Translations under genes and position numbers: made by a program
NCBI RefSeq assembly: GCF_025263565.1
Contig: NZ_CP079865.1
Location: 1,984,001 to 2,048,000 of the forward strand
Direction of reading: 5' to 3'
DNA: 64,000 nucleotides
Origin: Mycobacterium sp. SMC-8
Lineage (GTDB): Bacteria; Actinomycetota; Actinomycetes; Mycobacteriales; Mycobacteriaceae
Shown here: one piece after another, positions 52,140-60,004 of the stretch
How the letters are laid out: every line of letters starts with the position of its first letter
How positions within the stretch are numbered: position 1 is the stretch's first letter
Notes under the pieces: model-generated
Told to the model about the DNA's origin: nothing
Database searches by the model: none
Seen by the model: the letters and a program-made list of their open reading frames with translations, nothing else

Positions 52140-53372
52140 CTACGCGGGCGGCCGCCTCGCGAATTCGGGTGCACGCTCGGGGCGGAGCCCGACCCCGACG
52201 AGGTAGGCCGGGATGACCGTCAGCCAGGGCATGCGTTCTACCGCGCGCACCAGCCCCGGCGGCGGGCCGGCGAGGTTGCCGCGCAGGATCGGGCCGAGCA
52301 GTCGCCGGTCGATCAGGCGCTGCAGGGCCTGGGTCAGTGCGGTCGCGATCACCCGTCGGCGTCGCACCCCGGCCAGCTGCCGCGCGGTCACCGTGCCGGC
52401 GCGCAACGGCTCGGCGAGCAACCGGGCGGCGGCCACCCCGTCCTGGATGGCCACGTTGATGCCGACCCCACCCGCCGGCGACATCGCGTGGGCGGCGTCG
52501 CCCAGGAACAGCAGCCCATCGCAGTGCCAGCGGCTCAACCGGTTCATCTTGACGTCGAGATGCTTGACCTGGTCGAGATCGGTGATCGTGTCCACCACGG
52601 CAGCTGCCTCGGGCAGCAGCGCCCGCACGTCCGCGCGGAACGCATCCAGGCCGCGGGCCCGCTGCGCGGCGTCGGTGCCTTTCGGGATCAGCAGCGCGAT
52701 CTGCAGGTACTCCTCGCGCGGGATGACGATCATCGCCTTGCCGAGGGCCAGCCGGGGAAACAGCGTGTACATCGTGTCGTCGTCGGGGCGGGGCAGCCGG
52801 AACCACCATGCGTCGAAACTGACCGGGAACTCCCGGACCCGCAGTCCGGTCTGCTGCCGCAGCACGGAGTTGCGGCCGTCGCAGGCGATCGTCAGGTCGG
52901 CGTGCAGCTCACCGAAGCCGTCGTCGTCCCGGTAGCGGACGCCTACGACCCTGTCCACGTCGCGGATGAGCCCCACGGCCTCGGTGCGCATCCGCAGGGT
53001 GAACGTCGGCTCGGCCTCACCGGCCTCGGCGAGCAGATTGAGCAGATCCCACTGCGGCACCATCGCGACGTACGGATGGGGCAGCCGGCGAAGCCGGCCG
53101 AAATCGACCATGGTGACGCGCCGGCCGGGCGCCACGTCCACGGTCGCCCGCTGCAATCTGCTGTGGGGCAGCGCGGAGAACTTCGGCCACAGCCCCAACT
53201 CGTCGATCAACCGCAGCGTGGTGGGATGCACGGTGTCGCCGCGGAAGTCGCGCAGGAAGTCCTCGTGCTTCTCCAGCACCGTCACCTCGACACCGGCCCG
53301 GGCCAGCAACAGCCCCAGCACCATGCCGGCCGGGCCACCCCCCACGATCGCGCAGGTGGTTCGTGTGCTCAT
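52140..53372 (-). CDS. FAD-dependent monooxygenase (PHBH type)
   Basis: 410 residues: Rossmann motif IVGGGPAGMVLGLLLARAG, DG motif ACDGRNSVLRQQTGL and GD motif LLFLGDAAHAMSPAGGVGINVAIQD. This is the aromatic-hydroxylase group, which uses NAD(P)H and oxygen. It is the first gene of a pair with the SDR. The substrate is not identifiable. Confidence 0.9.
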   Translation of the reverse strand: MSTRTTCAIVGGGPAGMVLGLLLARAGVEVTVLEKHEDFLRDFRGDTVHPTTLRLIDELGLWPKFSALPHSRLQRATVDVAPGRRVTMVDFGRLRRLPHPYVAMVPQWDLLNLLAEAGEAEPTFTLRMRTEAVGLIRDVDRVVGVRYRDDDGFGELHADLTIACDGRNSVLRQQTGLRVREFPVSFDAWWFRLPRPDDDTMYTLFPRLALGKAMIVIPREEYLQIALLIPKGTDAAQRARGLDAFRADVRALLPEAAAVVDTITDLDQVKHLDVKMNRLSRWHCDGLLFLGDAAHAMSPAGGVGINVAIQDGVAAARLLAEPLRAGTVTARQLAGVRRRRVIATALTQALQRLIDRRLLGPILRGNLAGPPPGLVRAVERMPWLTVIPAYLVGVGLRPERAPEFARRPPA

Positions 53373-53399
53373 CTGGTCATGGTGACAGCCGAACCGTGT

Positions 53400-53711
53400 T
53401 CAGTCGATCGAACTCCGGAAGTCGATGCCCCCCTGGGCGGCCTGCGCCCAGTCGTTCATGTCGACGACGGGATGGATGTTGAAGGTGTTGAACGGCGCGA
53501 ACTTCATTGTTTCCGTGAGCAGTTCGGTGGCGTTGTCGGTCTCCACGATGGCGAAGCCGCCTTCTCCGTCGATGCGGCCGACGAATTGGTGGAATGTGGT
53601 GCCTGCCGGCGGCTGCCATTTGGAGAACAGTTCCAGCGCGCGACGGAGCGCTTCCTCATTCTCCTTGCCCGAGCCGCCGAGCCGCGACGTCCAGGTCATG
53701 GCGTACTTCAT
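53400..53711 (-). CDS. DUF3303-like small protein (103 aa)
   Basis: From ATG 53711 with a good GAGGAG site. The sequence (MKYAMTWTSRLGGSGKENEEALRRALELFSKWQPP, then FHQFVGRIDGEGGFAIVETDNATEL) has the ferredoxin-like dimeric alpha/beta-barrel pattern of DUF3303. Function is unknown. It lies 27 bases upstream of the monooxygenase gene on the same strand, so probably in that transcript. Confidence 0.8.
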   Translation of the reverse strand: MKYAMTWTSRLGGSGKENEEALRRALELFSKWQPPAGTTFHQFVGRIDGEGGFAIVETDNATELLTETMKFAPFNTFNIHPVVDMNDWAQAAQGGIDFRSSID

Positions 53712-54021
53712 GGGTAACTCCTCGTTTGAAGCTGAATCAGACGGGCTCGAGTGTGCGCCGGGGGGCGGCGGTGTACTGGCGAACCGGCGAGGCTCGAAGT
53801 AGCTAGTTGAAGGGCCAAAAGATAGCTCTTGCAATGTGTTTTAGCTGCCAATGTGACCGGCCCACTCGCCGACTGCGGGTGCGTGGGGGCCCACGTGATC
53901 TTGTGGTTTGCCCGGGCGCGCAGCCCGCCGCCGCGGCGGTGGCATTCGGGTTTCCCGGTACCCGCGACAACAGCGTCCCCGGCGGGGCACAATGTAGTCC
54001 GTTGATTCGGAGACCCGGTCG
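53712..54021. other. 310-bp intergenic region, divergent promoter of the regulator cluster
   Basis: No gene is supported here. It holds two perfect palindromes: cgtggg-gg-cccacg (53882-53895) and ccgccgcggcgg (53928-53939). The middle part (about 53800-53860) is AT-richer than its surroundings and is the likeliest place for promoters in both directions. A small RNA cannot be excluded. Confidence 0.5.
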
Positions 54022-54624
54022 GTGACGTCACCAGGGGGGCCCGTGGAGGCGAGAAACGATCGATCCGCCGTCGATGGCCGCCGGGCGATTCGCGTGGCGG
54101 TGGTCGACGAGAACCACATCTTCCGCCGTGGAGTTCAAGCCTGTTTGGAGGGCAGCGACGTCATCAGCATCGTGTTCGAAGGGGCGGCCGGACCGGTGCC
54201 CGAGGCCGTTGACGTGGTGATCGCCTCCGATCGGACCGCTACCGGAATTTGTTCGGCCAAGCCCACATTGGTGTGCAGCGACGCGCCCCGCCGAGGTGCC
54301 ACGGCGGGCGCGAACGTGGTGGCCGTGCTGCCCCGGGGTCGACTCACCGAGAGTCAGCTCGGTGCAGCCGTGCAGGCTGCAGCGAGCGGACTCCAAGTCG
54401 GTGTCGCCGCCGGCGGGCCGAGCCCCGCGCCGGGCGGCCTGCCCGAACGATCGCTGCACGTGCTGCGACTGTTGGCCGCGGGCTACGGAACCAGAGAGAT
54501 CTCCGACACCGTCGGGTGCTCCGAGCGGACCGTCAAGTACGCCATTCGCGATGCCGAACGCCACCTGGACGCGCGCAGCCGAGCCCAGGTGGTCGCAGAG
54601 GCGATCCGCCAGGGCATGATCTGA
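54022..54624 (+). CDS. LuxR/NarL-type regulator with degenerate receiver (200 aa)
   Basis: Receiver-like half (RVAVVDENHIFRRGVQACLEG at about 24-44) joined to a C-terminal LuxR HTH (ERSLHVLRLLAAGYGTREISDTVGCSERTVKYAI). The acidic pocket residues DE are present, but the strand normally ending in the phosphoacceptor reads DVVIASDRT, so Ser69 stands in its place. Hence it is probably not phosphorylated. Start GTG 54022. It is the first of three related genes upstream of the unusual operon at 55.8-60.0 kb. Confidence 0.85.
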   Translation: MTSPGGPVEARNDRSAVDGRRAIRVAVVDENHIFRRGVQACLEGSDVISIVFEGAAGPVPEAVDVVIASDRTATGICSAKPTLVCSDAPRRGATAGANVVAVLPRGRLTESQLGAAVQAAASGLQVGVAAGGPSPAPGGLPERSLHVLRLLAAGYGTREISDTVGCSERTVKYAIRDAERHLDARSRAQVVAEAIRQGMI

Positions 54625-54634
54625 CGTACCGAAA

Positions 54635-54655
54635 GGGCAACACCAACGGGCAACC
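54635..54655. promoter_or_regulatory. Paired GGGCAAC motifs between the two LuxR-type genes
   Basis: gggcaac at 54635-54641 and gggcaacc at 54648-54655, 13 bases apart start to start, in the 105-base gap before the second regulator gene. The same motif recurs upstream of the operon at 55353-55397. Candidate binding sites of one of these regulators. Confidence 0.5.
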
Positions 54656-54729
54656 GGTCTGCGGCGATGGCCCGAAGGTACGCACCACAACCCAGTCCGG
54701 TGAGCCGTCGATGTTGGTTCAATGGACGG

Positions 54730-55344
54730 ATGGATCGGAGGGTCGCCCTCTGGGTGGATGACTCCAACGCGATCTTTCGGCGGGGGCTCGCGGAGTGCCT
54801 GACCACGTCCGGTTTCGAGGTCGTGGGGGAGAGCGCGCATCTGACTCCCTCGCCGGATCTGACCGCCGCCGAGATCCTGCTGCTGGAACTGGACGGCCCG
54901 GCGGTGTCGGCGGCACCCGATTTCGTCGCCGCCGGGACGAGGTGTGTGGGGGTGGCAGAGACCGGCTCGGTGGTGTTGATGGAGGGGGCCGTCAAGGCCG
55001 GATTCGCGGGGCTGTTGCTCCGTGCGGAGATCACCCCGGCCAGCCTGGTGGCCGCGTGCCGGGCTGTCGCCCATGGGTTGGGCTCGATACCGCCGTCGGT
55101 GCTGTCGCCCCTGCTGGGGCACGGGAACGGCGCAGGTTCACTGGGCGATCGTGGTGTGCTCGCCTGCCGAGAGCTCAGCGTGCTGCGACTGCTCGCTCAG
55201 GGCAGCACGACCAGGGAGATCGCGGGCGAGCTGTGTTATTCGGAACGCACGGTCAAGAACATCGTGCACGACACCCTCGCCAAGCTTCACTGCCGCACCC
55301 GGGCCGAGGCGGTCGCGGTGATGGCCCGGCAGGGTGCGCTATAA
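54730..55344 (+). CDS. LuxR/NarL-type regulator with degenerate receiver (204 aa)
   Basis: From ATG 54730. Receiver-like part VALWVDDSNAIFRRGLAECLTTSGFEVVGE, and an HTH at about 145-204 (RELSVLRLLAQGSTTREIAGELCYSERTVKNIVHDTLAKLHCRTR). The expected phosphoacceptor strand reads EILLLELDGP, with Glu53 in place of Asp, a constitutive-mimic type change. The switch Lys is replaced by Arg (GLLLRAEI). Paralogue of the preceding gene. Confidence 0.85.
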   Translation: MDRRVALWVDDSNAIFRRGLAECLTTSGFEVVGESAHLTPSPDLTAAEILLLELDGPAVSAAPDFVAAGTRCVGVAETGSVVLMEGAVKAGFAGLLLRAEITPASLVAACRAVAHGLGSIPPSVLSPLLGHGNGAGSLGDRGVLACRELSVLRLLAQGSTTREIAGELCYSERTVKNIVHDTLAKLHCRTRAEAVAVMARQGAL

Positions 55345-55352
55345 GCCGCACC

Positions 55353-55397
55353 GGTTGCCCCGAAGGTTGCCCGTCGGCCTCTCGTGAAGGGGGCAAC
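55353..55397. promoter_or_regulatory. Cluster of three GGTTGCCC/GGGCAAC motifs before the operon
   Basis: ggttgccc at 55353-55360 and 55365-55372 (12 bases apart), then the reverse-oriented gggcaac at 55391-55397. They lie in the 93-base gap upstream of the third receiver-like gene, where the operon promoter should be. Confidence 0.5.
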
Positions 55398-55437
55398 GTC
55401 TGACTAGCGTCGGTCTCCGGAAGGTAGGAGGCCACAT

Positions 55438-55767
55438 GTGCTCCAGATTCTGCTGGCAGGTTTCGGCGAGGTGGCACGGCGGGGGATCCGCGCGATCCTG
55501 TCGTCGCCGGAGCTGGTCATCGATGAATGCGCACTCGAATGTGTGATGACCGTCCTGGTCACCCGGACCCCGAACGCCGTGGTGATCGAAGCCGGGACAC
55601 GCGATCTCACCCGTGCCGAGCGGGTCGCCGCGGCATGTCCGGCGGTCACCGTGGTGGCGTGTTCGGCCGACGAGGAGACGATCCGCATCTTTCCGAAGTT
55701 CTGCGGCGGGCAGTGCCGGGCGCAGCCCTTGAGCGCCGAAGCGCTGCGCGCGAGTGTGTGGAGTTGA
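55438..55767 (+). CDS. Stand-alone receiver-like protein without HTH (109 aa)
   Basis: LQILLAGFGEVARRGIRAILSSPELVIDE aligns by eye with the start of the two upstream LuxR-type proteins, and NAVVIEAGTRDL with the phosphoacceptor strand, where Glu51 replaces Asp. The DNA-binding domain is absent. Five Cys are present, two in FCGGQC. Start GTG 55438 has a good AGGAGG. It is separated by one base from the transglutaminase-like gene, so it heads the operon. It may compete with or modulate the two full-length regulators. Confidence 0.7.
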   Translation: MLQILLAGFGEVARRGIRAILSSPELVIDECALECVMTVLVTRTPNAVVIEAGTRDLTRAERVAAACPAVTVVACSADEETIRIFPKFCGGQCRAQPLSAEALRASVWS

Positions 55768-55768
55768 C

Positions 55769-56773
55769 ATGAGCGTCGCGTGCGCCAACGGTACTGCGCT
55801 GGCCGAAACCGAAGCGCCACTGCGGATTACAACGACCCGAATCCCGTCGGGATCACGCGGAACGGATTGGACGGTCGAGCGGATCCGCTCGTTCATCCTC
55901 GACGGCGCCAAGGACTTCACGGTACGCCGGAGGGTGGTCGACATCCTCAGAGCTCAACGGATCCGCGCCAGGGACTATCTCGGCGAGATCAAGGCGCTGT
56001 TCGAATGGGTGCAGAGCAACATCCGCTACACCCGCGACCCGCACCGCGTGGAGCTGCTGCACTCGGCGCGCAGAATGCTCGAGCTGCGCGCCGGCGACTG
56101 CGACGACATGACCATCCTGCTCGGCGCCATGCTCCAATCCATCGGGCATCCGGTACGGATCGTCGTCATCGGCCCGAACCCTCGGCGCCCCAATCTCTTC
56201 ACCCACGTCTACCCGGAAGTCCGGTTCCGGGGGCGCTGGATCGCCGTGGATGCCACGGTGTCACACCCTATGGGCTGGAAGCCCCGGGCGATCGTGAAGA
56301 AAGTCATCTCGCTGCAAAGGAGACCGGGCATGAGCCTGCATGACTTCGACGACGGCCTCGGCCAGTCGTATGGGGCCGCGGATCTGGTGGAGGCGGTGCG
56401 GACCATGGGTCTGCAGCCGCGCGATCCGCGGGTGAAGGAGGTTTGGGACGCACTGCGGGCGCGGGGGATGCTGTCCCGCGATCTTTGGGTGCGACGGCTG
56501 CTGCTGCGACTCTGGCGGCAAGGGCTGCCGCCGGGCAACCGGCCGCGCAGTGCGGGCCGGCTCGACGCCGTGATACGCGGCTCCGACCAGCCCGGGTACC
56601 AGGCACCGGCCGCGTCGGCCTTTTATCCCTCCGCTTACACCTCCGCCACGCCCTACTACCCCCGCGCGCGTTATTACCCGCTTCCTTCATTGTGGCGGCC
56701 GGGCTGGGTGCGGCCGCGGCCGGTGCCCGCGCCGGCACCCCGATACTACCGGCCGACGGTACGGCGGCACTGA
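55769..56773 (+). CDS. Transglutaminase-like cysteine protein
   Basis: 334 residues from ATG 55769. The transglutaminase/papain-fold core has Cys111 in LRAGDCDDMTILLGAML, His146 in NLFTHVYPEV and Asp161 in GRWIAVDATV, a complete triad. The preceding IKALFEWVQSNIRYTRDPHRVELLHSA is typical. Such domains cleave or cross-link proteins. The C-terminal third is basic and Tyr/Pro-rich (YYPRARYYPLP; RPVPAPAPRYYRP), perhaps for binding. No signal peptide. It is part of an operon of small probable structural proteins, so a maturation or cross-linking role is suggested. Confidence 0.8.
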   Translation: MSVACANGTALAETEAPLRITTTRIPSGSRGTDWTVERIRSFILDGAKDFTVRRRVVDILRAQRIRARDYLGEIKALFEWVQSNIRYTRDPHRVELLHSARRMLELRAGDCDDMTILLGAMLQSIGHPVRIVVIGPNPRRPNLFTHVYPEVRFRGRWIAVDATVSHPMGWKPRAIVKKVISLQRRPGMSLHDFDDGLGQSYGAADLVEAVRTMGLQPRDPRVKEVWDALRARGMLSRDLWVRRLLLRLWRQGLPPGNRPRSAGRLDAVIRGSDQPGYQAPAASAFYPSAYTSATPYYPRARYYPLPSLWRPGWVRPRPVPAPAPRYYRPTVRRH

Positions 56774-56803
56774 AAGCCGTACAGAGAAAAGGAGATTCAG
56801 ACC

Positions 56804-57379
56804 ATGGCACGTGTGACAGGCGTCAAGGAGAAGCTGCACAGCCCCCTTTACGATGCCATTTTCATCAACGAGGGCGAGACGCTCGCGGATGTGATGCGAG
56901 ATCCGAGCGTCATCCGGTTCTTCGTCGACGTCCAGAACAAGACCAGGCTGGAGACCAATCTGCAGGCGTCCGGGGTGCTTCCGAGCCTCAATACCTTCGA
57001 AGCCAGAGCCATGCGTGTAGTCATCAGCGGTCCGAACCCGGACCGCTACGACACCCGTGATCTGTTCATCCCTGAGCTGATCTACGGCTCGGTGGTCTCA
57101 CTGCTGGTCGGTGAGAAGGAGGCCATCACCGCTCCGACGTACATGTTCCCGTCCGGCGCGGGCGTGCTCGGTGCCAGCGGTGAGATGCCGCTCAGTCACG
57201 GTGAGCCCGACCCGCTTTCGACGTTCCGATTCGCCGAGCCGGTATTCATCGACCCGCAGCAGAACTTCCGTGTCGAGATGCTCTTCCCGCGCGGTGTCAC
57301 TTCGTTGCTGCTCGACGAGATCGGCCCTCGGCATATTTGGGTGGTCCTCGACGGCTACCTGACCCGCGATGTGCAGTGA
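56804..57379 (+). CDS. Uncharacterised beta-rich protein A (191 aa)
   Basis: No family recognised. ATG has AAAAGGAG upstream. The protein is rich in alternating hydrophobic strands (RFFVDVQNKTRLETNL; AMRVVISGPNP; IYGSVVSLLVGE) and ends NFRVEMLFPRG, DEIGPRHIWVVLDGYLTRDVQ-like. The end pattern, a strand after a Pro/Gln loop and then a strand closing with GY, recurs in the 194-aa protein encoded at 58136. No signal peptide or membrane helix. A structural (shell, tube or capsid-like) role is possible but unproven. Confidence 0.7.
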   Translation: MARVTGVKEKLHSPLYDAIFINEGETLADVMRDPSVIRFFVDVQNKTRLETNLQASGVLPSLNTFEARAMRVVISGPNPDRYDTRDLFIPELIYGSVVSLLVGEKEAITAPTYMFPSGAGVLGASGEMPLSHGEPDPLSTFRFAEPVFIDPQQNFRVEMLFPRGVTSLLLDEIGPRHIWVVLDGYLTRDVQ

Positions 57380-57391
57380 CGGAAGACAGGG

Positions 57392-58123
57392 ATGGCAATG
57401 GTTGACAACGGTCTTGACGGATTCGGTGATGAGGAACTGATGACCGTTCAGGGTTTGGACGACGTCGCAGACTACGGTGCGCTCTACCAGGCTCCGGACG
57501 GGTCACTGTTCCAGGTGCAGGGATTCGACGACGATCTGCAGAACGGCGCGGACGCGGTACCGGGTGAGGTACGGCTGGGCGACGACGGCAGGTTGTATCA
57601 GTGGGTGCAGGGTTACGACGGACTCGGTGATCCGGTCGGCTTCTGGTCGTTGCTGCCCGGCATCGCCAAGACGGTGCTGCCGATGGTGGCTTCCCGCGTC
57701 GTGCCCAGATTGCGGCGGTTCCTGGCGCCGGCAGTGCGGCCGGCGCCGGTCGTCCGACGGGCGCCGGTGGCGCCTCCACCCGTCACGCAGCAGGACCCCC
57801 AGGTTCCGGTGCCCGACGACACCGGCGAGGATCTGACGGGCTTCGCTGCGCTGTATCAGGCACCCGACGGGGGCCTGTACCAGATGCCGGGTGTCGGTGA
57901 CGACGAGCTGTACGGCAGCGACGAACTGGACGGCAGCGACGAACTCGACGGCGACGACGATGAACTGCGCGGTACCGAAGGCTACGTGCGGGAGCCCCGC
58001 GGGGGTGTGTGCTCGTGCTCCGGCCTGCGGGGGATCGACGCGTATGTCCCCGCCGAGCCACCGCAGACCCCGCAGTTCGTGCGGCCCGTGAACGCGCCCG
58101 ACATGTGGCGCCCGCTCTGGTAG
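57392..58123 (+). CDS. Acidic repeat protein (243 aa)
   Basis: No family recognised. A short motif recurs: YGALYQAPDGSLFQVQGFDDD (about 28-48), LGDDGRLYQWVQGYDGLGD (about 62-80) and FAALYQAPDGGLYQMPG (about 151-167). Between them lies an amphipathic stretch and a Pro/Arg linker (about 85-135). After the last repeat comes an Asp/Glu run (GSDELDGSDELDGDDDEL), then CSCS and a Pro tail ending MWRPLW. The acidic run could bind cations or the basic transglutaminase-like protein. Gaps of 12 bases on both sides place it inside the operon. Confidence 0.7.
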   Translation: MAMVDNGLDGFGDEELMTVQGLDDVADYGALYQAPDGSLFQVQGFDDDLQNGADAVPGEVRLGDDGRLYQWVQGYDGLGDPVGFWSLLPGIAKTVLPMVASRVVPRLRRFLAPAVRPAPVVRRAPVAPPPVTQQDPQVPVPDDTGEDLTGFAALYQAPDGGLYQMPGVGDDELYGSDELDGSDELDGDDDELRGTEGYVREPRGGVCSCSGLRGIDAYVPAEPPQTPQFVRPVNAPDMWRPLW

Positions 58124-58135
58124 GAGGCGGCTGAC

Positions 58136-58720
58136 ATGCAGGACGAACAGCTGGGAGCGGCACGGCTGCTCGGTCCGCGGCAGGAGCTGCGGACCAACGG
58201 GTGGGGAGCGCCCGTGCGGCTCAAAGAGATCCCCTATGACCACGTGGCGGTCTTCACTCTGGCCGGGCGACGGGGCGCGCGGGTCGAGGACGTCATCAAC
58301 GTCTCCGTCGACGGCGTGCTCATCGCGACGTCGATCGGGTACAGCTTCGTGCCCGCCGAGCCGCCCGGGTCGGTGATTTTCAGTCAGCCGGATGTCAACC
58401 AGCTGTTGGCCGGACTCTTCACCGATCCGCGGGTTGGGATACGGGCGCTTGCGGCAAAGGTGTTCGGGATCGACTTCACCTACAGCATCATCGACAGCGG
58501 TACCGGCCGCGAACTGCAGAACCGGGCTATCCACAACACCGCCGGGCTCGGCAGCCCGGATGGTCGGCGCCCGTTCCGGCCGATGGCCAAGCCGATGCTG
58601 TTTCAGCCCCGGTCCACCATTCGGGTGGTGGTCGACGAGATTTCGGAGGGGCCGCTGTACCAGGGTGCACAGCTGTTCATCGCGCTGCACGGCTACAAGA
58701 TCCTCGGCGCCGGGACATGA
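58136..58720 (+). CDS. Uncharacterised beta-rich protein B (194 aa)
   Basis: No named family. Strong site TAGGAGG. Strand-rich sequence: YDHVAVFTLAG, VINVSVDGVLIATSIGYSFVP, IDFTYSIIDSGTGRELQNRAIHN. The end is PMLFQPRSTIRVVVDEISEG then YQGAQLFIALHGYKILG. The final strand-loop-strand block resembles that of the 191-aa protein and, less clearly, the 159-aa protein that follows. Cytosolic by composition. Possible building block of a particle or fibre. Confidence 0.7.
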   Translation: MQDEQLGAARLLGPRQELRTNGWGAPVRLKEIPYDHVAVFTLAGRRGARVEDVINVSVDGVLIATSIGYSFVPAEPPGSVIFSQPDVNQLLAGLFTDPRVGIRALAAKVFGIDFTYSIIDSGTGRELQNRAIHNTAGLGSPDGRRPFRPMAKPMLFQPRSTIRVVVDEISEGPLYQGAQLFIALHGYKILGAGT

Positions 58721-58723
58721 CCG

Positions 58724-59203
58724 ATGCCGGTGCACCAGGATTGCGGATGTCCGGGTGCAGGCCAGTGCGAGGTCTGCGACAACCCGCTTGACACGGCGCC
58801 GTTCGACAACAGCGCTGTGCTACCCGCCCCCGAACCGGGGCAGGAGATTGTGCTGGCGCGGTACTCGCTGCGGCCCCAATACTGCGGAATACTGCGCTAC
58901 TTCATGCAATTCACCGACCGGTACGCTGCCGATCCGACCAGGATCCGCACACCGGGTTACCAATGGCAGATTCGTTCCGGGGCGTATCCGCTGGACCCCT
59001 ATCTGACTTTCGATCACATCATCAATCCGTGGGGTTCTTCGGCTGTGCCGGTGGACATCCGGCTCGCCGAATCGGTAACCATCGAGTTCGTTGTCCGCAA
59101 TGTCGGCGCCACCGGCACCGACATCCTGTCCGAGGTCGGCGGTCGGATCATCGGACGGCATTGGTACGACACCCGTTTCGGTGGCGCACCGCGGTTGCTG
59201 TGA
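58724..59203 (+). CDS. Uncharacterised beta-rich protein C (159 aa)
   Basis: No named family. The N-terminus is a Cys cluster (HQDCGCPGAGQCEVCDNPL, four Cys within ~14 residues) that could bind zinc or a cluster. Then comes a strand-rich part (LRPQYCGILRYFMQFTDRY; YQWQIRSGAYPLDPYLTFDHI; VPVDIRLAESVTIEFVVRNVG; VGGRIIGRHWYD). It starts 3 bases after the preceding stop. The layout suggests it belongs to the same fold group as proteins A and B with an added metal-binding arm. Confidence 0.7.
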   Translation: MPVHQDCGCPGAGQCEVCDNPLDTAPFDNSAVLPAPEPGQEIVLARYSLRPQYCGILRYFMQFTDRYAADPTRIRTPGYQWQIRSGAYPLDPYLTFDHIINPWGSSAVPVDIRLAESVTIEFVVRNVGATGTDILSEVGGRIIGRHWYDTRFGGAPRLL

Positions 59204-59234
59204 GCCAATCACTGCACTGATTAAGGAGGCGGCC

Positions 59235-59996
59235 ATGTATCTGAGCGATCAACCGGTGCCGGCCGGCATGCAGAAGCTGGTGCACCGGCGCAAAGCCGGA
59301 CGTGTCGCGGCCGGAATGGCGGGGGTGAGCGCAGAGGATGAGCTGCTGGGCGCCCCGATCTTCGACTTTCCGGCGTGTGCTCCATGTCCGCTGCCGACGG
59401 CCGAACAGTGTCTCACCGCGCTGCGGCAAGCGATCGTTCGCGCGATCAGGCTGGCCAACAACGCAGCCGACAAGGTCGATGCCTCGATCAGCGTGGCGCC
59501 TGCTGCGCGGGGCGCGGATGCCGTACGCACCGCAAGGATCTTCCGCAGCTTCTTCGGACACGACCCGTCGCGGCCGGTCCCATGGGCCGGCAACGAGGCG
59601 TCGGGAGTCAGCGTCGCCAAACGATTGCGGGCGGTGGCCAGGGAGCTCGACGGTGGACGTCGCATCACCTTCGAATGCCGGCCGGCGGTGGCCGGATGCG
59701 CAGACAACGATCTGACGTGCTGCACACCGTGCGACAACGCCTGGGTGCATGCGAACGTCGGACGCAACACCGTGGTGCTGTGCCCGATGTTCTGGGCGGC
59801 CACCCGAGATATCCGGGCCGGGATCATCATCCATGAGATGTTGCATCTGCTCTACGGGCATCTCCGGGACGTCGGCGAGGGCAGGATCCGGAACGCGTGC
59901 TACGAGGCATTCGCGTTGCGGCTGGCGGGGATCACACCGGATCCGTTCGACGTCTGCAACTGCCGGGCCACGCCTTGCCCCGCGGCGGTCTGCTGA
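59235..59996 (+). CDS. HExxH zinc metallopeptidase-like protein (M35-like)
   Basis: 253 residues from ATG 59235, preceded by AAGGAGG. The active-site helix IIIHEMLHLLYGH gives His200-Glu201-His204, with His209 and later acidic candidates. The preceding TVVLCPMFWAATRDIRAG and the following RNACYEAFALRLAG resemble the deuterolysin/M35 (aspzincin) layout. Eleven Cys, several in CADNDLTCCTPC and CNCRATPC, suggest disulfides or metal binding outside the cell, yet no signal peptide is seen. Last gene of the rightward operon; 8 bases separate its stop from the converging gene. Confidence 0.8.
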   Translation: MYLSDQPVPAGMQKLVHRRKAGRVAAGMAGVSAEDELLGAPIFDFPACAPCPLPTAEQCLTALRQAIVRAIRLANNAADKVDASISVAPAARGADAVRTARIFRSFFGHDPSRPVPWAGNEASGVSVAKRLRAVARELDGGRRITFECRPAVAGCADNDLTCCTPCDNAWVHANVGRNTVVLCPMFWAATRDIRAGIIIHEMLHLLYGHLRDVGEGRIRNACYEAFALRLAGITPDPFDVCNCRATPCPAAVC

Positions 59997-60004
59997 CGCG
60001 CGGT

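Noticed and set aside
53882..53939. Palindromes in the 310-bp gap as a structured RNA
   Set aside because: Short GC palindromes arise easily at this base composition, and there is no further conserved stem or riboswitch-like core.
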